In this document: piece by piece, positions 17,767-25,320 of the stretch
Numbering within the stretch: the first letter of the stretch is position 1
Layout: every line of letters starts with the position of its first letter
NCBI RefSeq assembly: GCF_014194695.1
Contig: NZ_JACIAH010000025.1
Location: 1-64,000, forward strand
Reading direction: 5' to 3'
DNA length: 64,000 nt
From: Rhizobium sp. BK399
GTDB taxonomy: Bacteria > Pseudomonadota > Alphaproteobacteria > Rhizobiales > Rhizobiaceae
Notes under the pieces: generated by a model
Databases searched by the model: none
Seen by the model: only the letters and a program-made list of their open reading frames with translations
What the model was told of the DNA's origin: nothing
Translations under genes and position numbers: made by a program

Positions 17767-18051
17767 ATGGCTAGCGATCAAGAGGAGATCGAGGGTAGTC
17801 GCGGTAACGCGCAATCTGGATTACGACGGTTGATGCTCAAGCTGCCTCAACACCGCGCAAGACTGGCGACATTGGCTGGACCTCTTGTCCCGGCGCGTCT
17901 GCGCGATCTGTTCGAGATATATGATGAGGCGTGTATTGCGCTCGATGGCTTTAGGCGCAGTTCCGGGAGTGAACTTATTATCGAGGAATACGAGAGTGTC
18001 TGCGCCGAACTCGAAGCCGATGTCGTGCGGGAACTCGCAAGAAGATACTGA
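17767..18051 (+). CDS. Hypothetical 94-aa helical protein
   Basis: A 94-residue soluble, charged, mainly helical protein (LRDLFEIYDEACIALDGF, then EEYESVCAELEADVVREL). The ATG at 17767 follows GAGGG at suitable distance. There is no signal peptide or recognised family. It faces away from the frameshifted regulator at 16577. Confidence 0.55.
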   Translation: MASDQEEIEGSRGNAQSGLRRLMLKLPQHRARLATLAGPLVPARLRDLFEIYDEACIALDGFRRSSGSELIIEEYESVCAELEADVVRELARRY

Positions 18052-18280
18052 CATGCGAAGCGTCGCACCACGAATGGCGAGGCCAGACAAACGAAAGGCT
18101 CCAGAGGGATTTCACTTCTCGGAGCCTTACGTTGGATCGCTCGTGGTTCTAGCTTTTCGCTTCCGTCGCTTTCACGCCTTGGCTTGAGCTTGGAACGCTG
18201 CGAATGACCTTCAATAATATTGCTACTAAAGAAACCTGAAATCAAGCCAGCATGGCTGACCTATCTGCAGCTAATAGGCG

Positions 18281-18682
18281 TTGCGCATAATCTGTATTGA
18301 GTTGGATCCTCCTTGCTCGCAATCTGTGCGAGATTCGCTATCAATCGAGGGAGGGTCGCGTGGGTCGTGTCTTCCGATCACGCTGGATGAAAGAGGGCTG
18401 CGGCTATCAATCGTTGTCGGCTACGCCGGTGCCGCCTTGCATGCTTGGACGGTGTGGAACCGCTTTCGGGATGCCTATGATCGCTCCATCAAGAAGGAAG
18501 TTACCTATCGGTGCGCCGCCCACCTAAGCGATGCACAGCTTCGGCCTTACATGAACGAGATGGGCAATATCAACGTTCAGAAGCTTTGCCTGACGACCGA
18601 CGATTCCTACGTCGCGCCCTATGAACTCCAAGCGGTGCGCGATGGCACCATGGACTTCAAGCCCTACGCTCAGGGATGTTGA
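18281..18682 (+). CDS. Hypothetical protein, start uncertain
   Basis: The second half (from about residue 42: LSIVVGYAGAALHAWTVWNR through MDFKPYAQGC) looks like genuine coding sequence with one weak membrane segment. The first 40 codons have no ribosome site and may be non-coding, so the true start may be an alternative codon or the 5' end may be lost. Family not recognised. Confidence 0.42.
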   Translation: MRIICIELDPPCSQSVRDSLSIEGGSRGSCLPITLDERGLRLSIVVGYAGAALHAWTVWNRFRDAYDRSIKKEVTYRCAAHLSDAQLRPYMNEMGNINVQKLCLTTDDSYVAPYELQAVRDGTMDFKPYAQGC

Positions 18683-18899
18683 ATTGGCGCCCCGTCCGCC
18701 CGTGAAAAGCAATTATGTTATCTTTCCGAGCTGACATCGATCGCCGGTCTCGGCCTAAACCGGGAATAGCTTGCCGTATAGGCGGGCCAGCGGGGTTGAC
18801 GCCACCGCGCAAAGAGACCCCACGACATCCCTCAGACGAACCATCTGATCTCAGTCTGCCTAGAGCGGGGATGGAACTGCCGGGTGGCCACTTGCTGAT

Positions 18900-18913
18900 T
18901 TGATCGAGCGCAA
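18900..18913. promoter_or_regulatory. FixK-type box upstream of SPW-like gene
   Basis: TTGATCGAGCGCAA: perfect left half-site and CAA on the right, the same TTGAT-N4-CGCAA variant as the site at 7511. It lies 58 bp before the ATG at 18972. Confidence 0.55.
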
Positions 18914-18971
18914 TGAAATCTGATCAAAGAAAACTATCCTGTTGCAGCCTCAACGCACCTTGGAGGATACG

Positions 18972-19337
18972 ATGAACGAACCTGGCTGGCAGGATCCGCT
19001 GATGGTCACACTTGGAGTATCGATGTTCGCGATCCAATGGTTGCTGCCATCCACGTTCGGTGACCCGATAGCAGGCGACCGATTGGCATGGGCACTCATT
19101 CTCACCGGTATTGCAATGTCGCTGATCGCGGTTGGAGGCATCCTTCTTCCGGGCCGGTGGGAGGCCCTGATCGAGTTTGCGCTCGGGATCTGGATGATGG
19201 TTCTCCCGTGGGTGGGCGACCCGTACGTCGATCCGGTCGCAGCGACCTGGATCATCGTCATCGCTGGAGCGATCACCACCATAGTATCCGGCGTCTCAGC
19301 GTTCTTTCCGGCTCCACCGCGCCGGAAGCAGGAGTAA
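18972..19337 (+). CDS. SPW-repeat-like small membrane protein
   Basis: A 121-residue inner-membrane protein with four hydrophobic segments. WQDPLMVTLGVSMFAIQWLL and FALGIWMMVLPWVGDP resemble the paired helices of SPW-repeat proteins, with the S-P-W motif relaxed to L-P-W. TTGGAGG precedes the ATG. It is basic at the C-terminus (PPRRKQE). The FixK-type box places it in the local low-oxygen set. Molecular function unknown. Confidence 0.72.
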   Translation: MNEPGWQDPLMVTLGVSMFAIQWLLPSTFGDPIAGDRLAWALILTGIAMSLIAVGGILLPGRWEALIEFALGIWMMVLPWVGDPYVDPVAATWIIVIAGAITTIVSGVSAFFPAPPRRKQE

Positions 19338-19709
19338 CCCATGAAGTCCATGCGTTGCGAGCAACACAAGCACTTTGGAACTAGGCCGTTCCTAGAGGTG
19401 ATGAGAGGACGATCGCAAAGCCTAACCGAAAGGCGAATGGTCTGCATATTTTTCCGGACTTCATAGGTGGGTCGTCGGGATGAAGTCAAAATCGACATTC
19501 TCGACTCGACCGATGGCAGCGGACCTTGGTTTGGCGACGTCGGTGTCACCTGCGAGAGGAACGAAGACGCCGCCGAAACAAGGAAATCACGCGGGTCTTC
19601 GAACGCCGGTCGAAAATCGTTCAGGATGCAGACCATGGATAGCCGGGAAAATGAAGTCACCTAATGACGTCGAATGGCATACGCGTGAGGAACTGGAGGC
19701 TCGAGCCGC
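19338..19709 (+). other. Region upstream of mgtA, no gene recognised
   Basis: Short open frames here have no ribosome site or family resemblance. No FixK box was found, so mgtA may read through from the SPW-like gene or have its own promoter. Confidence 0.4.
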
Positions 19710-22334
19710 ATGGCGGACCTGAGGGTGCAGGCGCGGTCTCTTAGCGCAATTCATTCCAACGGTCGTGTTTCCGATGACCTGAAGACGATCAGCGATAGTT
19801 CGCAAGAAAAGGCGTGTGAGTTGCTCCGGTCGGGCTTTTACGGCATTTCGTCTTCTGAATCTTTGCTCAGGCGCGCGCGATACGGTCCTAACCTGATCAG
19901 TCATGAGCAGCGCGCGCCGGTTCTCCGTGAAATCTGGTCGCGCGCAAATAGCCCTCTGAACGCCCTTCTGCTATCACTGTCACTCGTATCCTATTCCCTT
20001 GGAGATATCCGCGCCGCGATCGTCATATCGGCGATCGTCATTCTTTCCGTCGGCATGGCCTTCATCCAGGAACACCGCTCCAGCAACGCTGCCGCGAAGC
20101 TTCGCGCCATGGTGCGGTCCCTTGCGACCGTTCACCGTCCTGAGGGCGCGATCGACAGAACCGAGGAGATCGCTGTCGAGGATCTCGTTCCAGGTGACGT
20201 TATACAACTTTCGGCCGGTGATCTTATTCCTGCCGACGTGCGTCTTCTGACGGCGACCGACCTCTATGTGAACCAATCCGCCTTGACCGGGGAGACAATG
20301 CCTGTCGAAAAGCAGGCAATGTGTCGCCCTCATCGAATGGAAAGCCCACTGGATCGAAAAAACCTCTGCTACGTAGGATCAAACGTCGTGAGTGGGTTTG
20401 GTCGCGCGCTGGTCATCAAGACAGGTGCCAGCACATTCTTTGGAGCGTTGGCCGAAAAGGTTGTAGCGCAACAGGAGAAAACCGCTTTCGATCGTGGGAT
20501 CAATCGCTTCACTTGGCTTATGATCGGCGTCACGCTCGTCCTTGCTCCCCTCGTCTTTGTCATCAATTGGGTGACCAAGGGGGACTGGCTTCAAGCCCTG
20601 CTCTTTGCGGTCGCTATCTGCGTTGGATTGACACCAGAGATGCTGCCGATGGCGGTGACCATCAATCTCGCCAAAGGTGCTTTGGCCATGGCCAGGTCGC
20701 GGGTCATCGTCAAGCGTTTGAACGCCATCCAGAATCTCGGCGCAATGGACGTCCTTTGTACAGACAAGACTGGAACGCTCACGCAAGACAAGATTATCCT
20801 GAAGCAGCACGTCGACATGCATGGGAGGGATTCACAGAAGGTCCTGCATTACGCCTATCTCAACAGTTACTTCCAGTCGGGCCTGAAAAATCTCCTCGAC
20901 ATTGCGGTTCTGGAGCATGGCGACGTGCACGACGCTCTTGGAGTAGACGAGCATTTCGAAAAAGTCGGGGAGATACCGTTCGATTTTTCCCGGAGACGCC
21001 TGTCGGTTATCGTTGCCGATCGGCAAGACAGGCATGTGCTGATCTGCAAAGGAGCCGTTGAGGAGATATTCAGCGTCTCGACGCACTACGAGGATGCGGG
21101 AACGATTGGAACCCTGGATGCGGGACACCTGGAGACAGCAAAGAAAGAAACTGTAGTCTTGAACAAGAGCGGCTTTCGCGTCGTCGCGGTCGCCTACAAG
21201 GAAATGCAAGCGATAAAGACGAACTACAGCGTAAAGGACGAATGCGCTATGGTGCTTCTTGGGTATATCTCTTTCCTCGATCCACCGAAGGAGAGTGCGC
21301 CAAAGGCCATCGCGGCGCTAAAAGCCAGCGGCGTACAGGTCAAAATCCTCACAGGAGACAATGAGGTCATCACGCGAAAGATCTGCGGTGACGTTGGTAT
21401 CGAAGTCGAGGATGTTCTTCTTGGTCCCGACCTTGAAAAAATGGACGATCACGCGGCCAGGACCGCGGCGGCTTCAATTCATGTATTTGCAAAGCTGACA
21501 CCGGCTCAAAAAGAACGCATCGTCAGTCTCCTGCAGGCAAGTGGCCGTGTCGTCGGTTTCTTAGGGGATGGAATCAATGATGGACCTGCGCTGAAGCGGG
21601 CGGATGTGGGGGTTTCCGTCGATAGCGCCGTCGACATCGCCCGTGAGTCGGCCGACATCATCTTGCTTGAGAAGAGCTTGCTGGTGTTGCGCGACGGCGT
21701 ACTGGAGGGGCGAAGAGTATTTTCGAACATCACCAAGTACATCAGGATGAGCGCAAGCTCAAACTTCGGTAATATGTTCAGCGTCCTTGGGGCAAGTATT
21801 TTTCTGCCATTCATGCCCCTGACGGCAATTCAGGTCCTGACTAACAATCTGCTTTATGACATCTCTCAAACGGCCATACCTACGGACAGGGTGGACGAGG
21901 ATTATGTATCCTTGCCAAGGCGATGGGACATCACCGGTGTTTTCAGATTCATGATACTGCTCGGACCGGTCAGCTCGATCTTCGACTATCTGACCTTCGC
22001 CGTCATGCTGATTTCGTTCGGAGCGTGGACCAATCCGGCACTATTCCAGACGGGGTGGTTCGTAGAATCGTTGCTCACTCAGACCTTGATCATTCATATC
22101 ATCCGAACCGCGCGCATACCATTCCTTGAGAGCGTTGCCAGTCCAGCCCTTATCGTTACAAGTCTTCTCATAGCAGTGGTGGGTATTGCCTTGCCTTTCA
22201 CAGGCCTCGGCGCGGCTCTCGGTTTCGTATACCTTCCGCTTCTTTACTGGCCATTGCTCGCAGTTATCCTTCTCCTCTACGCACTCCTTGCCCAATTGGT
22301 GAAGGTCTACTTTGTCCGCAGATGGGGCCCTTAA
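19710..22334 (+). CDS. mgtA: MgtA-type magnesium P-type ATPase
   Basis: An 874-residue P-type ATPase. Actuator TGET at 193-196, phosphorylation site DKTGT with Asp352, hinge GDGIND near residue 618, about ten membrane helices. The MgtA/MgtB (type IIIB) features are the segment SNFGNMFSVLGASIFLPFMP and the helix around NNLLYDISQ. It should import Mg2+ into the cytoplasm at the cost of ATP. The N-terminus MADLRVQARS follows GAGG ten bases upstream. The stop lies next to the CBS-BON gene, suggesting one operon. No Mg-sensing leader was identified. An acid-stress role is possible but inferred. Confidence 0.9.
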   Translation: MADLRVQARSLSAIHSNGRVSDDLKTISDSSQEKACELLRSGFYGISSSESLLRRARYGPNLISHEQRAPVLREIWSRANSPLNALLLSLSLVSYSLGDIRAAIVISAIVILSVGMAFIQEHRSSNAAAKLRAMVRSLATVHRPEGAIDRTEEIAVEDLVPGDVIQLSAGDLIPADVRLLTATDLYVNQSALTGETMPVEKQAMCRPHRMESPLDRKNLCYVGSNVVSGFGRALVIKTGASTFFGALAEKVVAQQEKTAFDRGINRFTWLMIGVTLVLAPLVFVINWVTKGDWLQALLFAVAICVGLTPEMLPMAVTINLAKGALAMARSRVIVKRLNAIQNLGAMDVLCTDKTGTLTQDKIILKQHVDMHGRDSQKVLHYAYLNSYFQSGLKNLLDIAVLEHGDVHDALGVDEHFEKVGEIPFDFSRRRLSVIVADRQDRHVLICKGAVEEIFSVSTHYEDAGTIGTLDAGHLETAKKETVVLNKSGFRVVAVAYKEMQAIKTNYSVKDECAMVLLGYISFLDPPKESAPKAIAALKASGVQVKILTGDNEVITRKICGDVGIEVEDVLLGPDLEKMDDHAARTAAASIHVFAKLTPAQKERIVSLLQASGRVVGFLGDGINDGPALKRADVGVSVDSAVDIARESADIILLEKSLLVLRDGVLEGRRVFSNITKYIRMSASSNFGNMFSVLGASIFLPFMPLTAIQVLTNNLLYDISQTAIPTDRVDEDYVSLPRRWDITGVFRFMILLGPVSSIFDYLTFAVMLISFGAWTNPALFQTGWFVESLLTQTLIIHIIRTARIPFLESVASPALIVTSLLIAVVGIALPFTGLGAALGFVYLPLLYWPLLAVILLLYALLAQLVKVYFVRRWGP

Positions 22335-22341
22335 GACAGGA

Positions 22342-23064
22342 ATGATCGTTGAAAACGCAATGACACCGTCGCCGATAACGATAGGCGAGTCCGCCACGGT
22401 CTTCGTTGCAGCGAGCCTCATGCTCCCAAATCGGATTAGCGGCCTTCCTATCGTGGACGATGACGGTGTGCTGATCGGTATGATCAGCGGAAGCGACTTC
22501 CTGAGGCGCCACGAACTCAAGACCGACCGCAGAAGATCATGGTTGCAGATTTTTCTGACAAGCCCAGGCAAAATGGCCGATGAATACGTTCGCACCCACG
22601 GCCGCCTTGTAAAGGAGGTGATGAACCCGCACCTGCTCGTCACAACTCCCACGGCAGCTCTTTCTGACGCTGTGCTCCTAATGGAGCGAAACTGCGTCAA
22701 ACGGTTGCCAGTTGTTTCGGAGGGCAGACTGGTTGGCATCATTTCGCGATCCGACCTGTTGCGCGCGCTGGCGAGAACGCAAAACCTCTCCGTGCCGTCG
22801 GTCGAAGACACCACGATCCAGGATGCCGTCGAGGCCGAGCTTGCGAAGCAAACCTGGAGCAGAAACGGACTCATCCGCTGTCAGGTGAGAAACGGCATAG
22901 CCGAACTTGCCGGTACCATCTTTGACGAACGCGAGAGGCTCGCTGCCAAGGCCGCCGCCGAGAACGTACCAGGCGTGAAATCGACAACAGATCACCTGAT
23001 CTGGATCGATCCCTACTACCGAGTCGCCCTGCCACCACCGGCAGGCAACGAGGAACGGATTTAA
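22342..23064 (+). CDS. CBS-pair plus BON domain protein
   Basis: About 240 residues: CBS 1 (from VENAMTPSPITI to LIGMISGSDFL), CBS 2 (VKEVMNPHLLVTTP to LVGIISRSDLL), then a BON domain (IRCQVRNGIAELAGTIFDER to KSTTDHLIW). CBS pairs usually bind adenosyl nucleotides; BON may bind membrane or phospholipid. The ATG at 22342 begins 7 bases after the mgtA stop. A TTG at 22312 within mgtA is better spaced from GAAGG and would give overlapping, coupled translation. It may gate or localise the transporter, but this is inference. Confidence 0.82.
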   Translation: MIVENAMTPSPITIGESATVFVAASLMLPNRISGLPIVDDDGVLIGMISGSDFLRRHELKTDRRRSWLQIFLTSPGKMADEYVRTHGRLVKEVMNPHLLVTTPTAALSDAVLLMERNCVKRLPVVSEGRLVGIISRSDLLRALARTQNLSVPSVEDTTIQDAVEAELAKQTWSRNGLIRCQVRNGIAELAGTIFDERERLAAKAAAENVPGVKSTTDHLIWIDPYYRVALPPPAGNEERI

Positions 23065-23084
23065 TATTTGCTGTCGAGCGGGGC

Positions 23085-23122
23085 GCGAGGAGCCACGACT
23101 AAAAACGAACCAGGCTCCTCGC
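23085..23122 (+). terminator. Inverted repeat after mgtA/CBS-BON operon
   Basis: GCGAGGAGCC, an 18-nt A-rich loop, GGCTCCTCGC: a perfect 10-bp stem, 20 bp after the stop. There is no T-tract, so intrinsic termination would be weak. Confidence 0.5.
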
Positions 23123-23812
23123 AAATGTCTCGGTATCTCATCCCCGCGACAGCGAGACTCTAGCAAAGGCGTGGTAAACAAACTCCTACTGCGCTGAGAA
23201 ATCGGCGACACGGGCTGGAGCTTGGGAAAATTGCAGGGTCGCTCCGACCAGCAGCTGATTGGGCGAGGCGAGGTCGTCATCTCCACGAAATCAGCGCCCG
23301 ACACATTCGGATCCGAAGCTGATCCTATGGTTACATTAGCAAAACACGATCTGCGAAATTACAAACGTTTGCTGTAAATGATATCCCAGATTGATCTCCA
23401 TCAAGGAAGCCTTCGTTCCCTCCCCTAAACTTCCGCAGCTAGTATCGGTGAACCATTCAGGACCTGAGATCGTCTCTCCACGTCGATGCTGGTCCTGCTT
23501 TCGAGGCGGATTTTGCGAATGCTCATTGGCTGCAGCATGTTTGAGAGAACAAGGCGCGATAAGGAATTGAGCGATCGGCCTTTCGCGCATGGACTTGCGG
23601 CAGTGTTGTCGACCCATGAGCAAGCCGGTCAATCCGGTGTCCTTTTTAAAGCTAGCTACGGGACGCTTTGGATACGCAACCCACGACCCCGACCGTATTC
23701 ATTGGCTCGAAGTCAAAAAGCTCGACTGCTGCAGCCGGATCGTCTTCCTTCGGAAAGGTGAGACGGTCGCTCGATCAAGAAGAAGAGCGATAAAGAGGGA
23801 AGGAGACAGACA
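23123..23812. other. Intergenic region with FixK box, no gene recognised
   Basis: About 690 bp without a supportable gene. Frames are short and lack ribosome sites. It contains the perfect FixK box at 23391 and then about 400 bp before the next gene, possibly a decayed gene or long leader. Confidence 0.4.
23391..23404. promoter_or_regulatory. Perfect FixK box upstream of ackA-xfp operon
   Basis: TTGATCTCCATCAA matches TTGAT-N4-ATCAA in all ten positions. The next rightward gene starts 409 bp away; no nearer start was identified. Confidence 0.7.
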
Positions 23813-24103
23813 ATGCTGTCCACTGATCGGGATTCCAAACCGGGCGGCGAGCATTTCGCCGTTCCAACCCAAGGGGAAGTCGAAGGAAAGCTCATGGTGT
23901 CAGAATTGGTCGCTGTCGCCTGTCTCCAGGAACTCTTGAGGAAGGAACGTGCGCCAGTCATCGAAAGGGTTCGGCGTCGGATCCTGCGTGATCTGAAGCA
24001 CCGCTGCCGCACGTTGCAACTCACCGCGGATGACGAAAAGACGACCGGTGACTATGCACTGCAGATTCTGGCTGCAGCTGTGGATGAAGCGAGATCCAGA
24101 TAG
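23813..24103 (+). CDS. Hypothetical 96-aa protein upstream of ackA
   Basis: A 96-residue helical, charged protein (VACLQELLRKERAPVIERVR) with no signal peptide. AAGGAGA precedes the ATG, and only 24 bp separate its stop from ackA, so it is probably the first gene of the ackA-xfp operon. Family not recognised. Confidence 0.6.
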   Translation: MLSTDRDSKPGGEHFAVPTQGEVEGKLMVSELVAVACLQELLRKERAPVIERVRRRILRDLKHRCRTLQLTADDEKTTGDYALQILAAAVDEARSR

Positions 24104-24127
24104 AGTTACGGACAAGCGGGGATCCCC

Positions 24128-25309
24128 ATGAGCAAGGACGTGGGCGTTGCTTTCAATGTCGGTTCATCGAGCGTGAAGATTGGCATGTTCGACATTGGCT
24201 CCGGGTGCGCGGAGCGTATTGGTCGCGCGACGTTACTCTTGGGTCAGCATCCACGGCTTAGATACCAGGTAGCCGACGAGGTCGAAGATATCGCACTACC
24301 TGCGGCGGAAAGCAGCTTCGGCACCAGGGCAACTTCAACCGTTCTTGATCGATTGTTGAACGGTGATTTTCACATTGGATTTGTCGGCCACCGTGTCGTG
24401 CACGGCGGGTTGGCCTTCAAAGGACCTGTGCTTCTGAACGGCAGCGTCATATCGCAAATCCAAAACTTGGCCCCCATGGCACCCCTTCACCAGAAACAGG
24501 CGCTGGATCTCATCGACGCTGTCTTTTCCCTATACCCCCGTGTGGTGCAGACAGCCTCGTTCGACACGGCCTTCCATGCCTCTCAATGCAGCCTCGCGAG
24601 CCGGTTGGCCATTCCCAACGCTATGCACGAAGCTGGCATACGGCGATACGGATTTCATGGTCTCTCGTATAAATATGTCGCAGGGTTCCTCAAGAAATTT
24701 GCGCCTTACGCCGGCGGCGGCAGAGTTGTGTGCGCCCATCTCGGATACGGCGCCAGTCTTTGCGGCATGGTCGATGGGGTCAGTATTGATACCAGCATGG
24801 GCTTTTCCGCTCTCGACGGCATCCCGATGGCAACGCGCCCAGGAGCGCTCGATCCAGGCGTGTTGATCCATCTGCTCAGATCGCAATTTCCCGATGCCGA
24901 CAAACTCGAAGATTTTCTTTATCACCGGTGCGGCCTTCTTGGCGTCTCGGGAATAAGCGGTGATACCCAGGTCCTGCTAGAGGACTTCCGGCCGAGCGCC
25001 AGGGAAGCACTTGATCTGTTTTGTTTCAGAATTGCCGGAGAGATCGGTCGGCTTGCCGTATCGATCGGGGGCATTGACGCGCTGGTCTTTACAGGCGGCA
25101 TCGGCGAACACCAGCCCGAGATCCGCAAAGGCATCGAAAGACACCTGTCATGGATGGGGCTTACGCTGAACGAAGCGGCCAACAGAACAAACGCACCCGT
25201 CCTTAACGCCAGGGACAGTGCTGTTGCAGCGTTCGTCGTCCACACAGACGAGGAGCAGGTCATCGCCGACGAAGCACTTGCTGTCATCAATCAACACCGA
25301 CTTCGTTGA
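24128..25309 (+). CDS. ackA: Acetate kinase
   Basis: A 393-residue ASKHA-fold kinase converting acetyl phosphate and ADP to acetate and ATP. The N-terminal phosphate loop NVGSSSVKIGMF, the HRVVHGG segment, the middle AIPNAMHEAGIRRYGFHGLS and the C-terminal FTGGIGEH loop are all present. Length matches the family (about 400). It is followed 11 bp later by phosphoketolase, which supplies acetyl phosphate. Together they make ATP from sugar phosphates without oxygen, which fits the upstream FixK box. Confidence 0.93.
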   Translation: MSKDVGVAFNVGSSSVKIGMFDIGSGCAERIGRATLLLGQHPRLRYQVADEVEDIALPAAESSFGTRATSTVLDRLLNGDFHIGFVGHRVVHGGLAFKGPVLLNGSVISQIQNLAPMAPLHQKQALDLIDAVFSLYPRVVQTASFDTAFHASQCSLASRLAIPNAMHEAGIRRYGFHGLSYKYVAGFLKKFAPYAGGGRVVCAHLGYGASLCGMVDGVSIDTSMGFSALDGIPMATRPGALDPGVLIHLLRSQFPDADKLEDFLYHRCGLLGVSGISGDTQVLLEDFRPSAREALDLFCFRIAGEIGRLAVSIGGIDALVFTGGIGEHQPEIRKGIERHLSWMGLTLNEAANRTNAPVLNARDSAVAAFVVHTDEEQVIADEALAVINQHRLR

Positions 25310-25320
25310 AGGAGTTCGAA

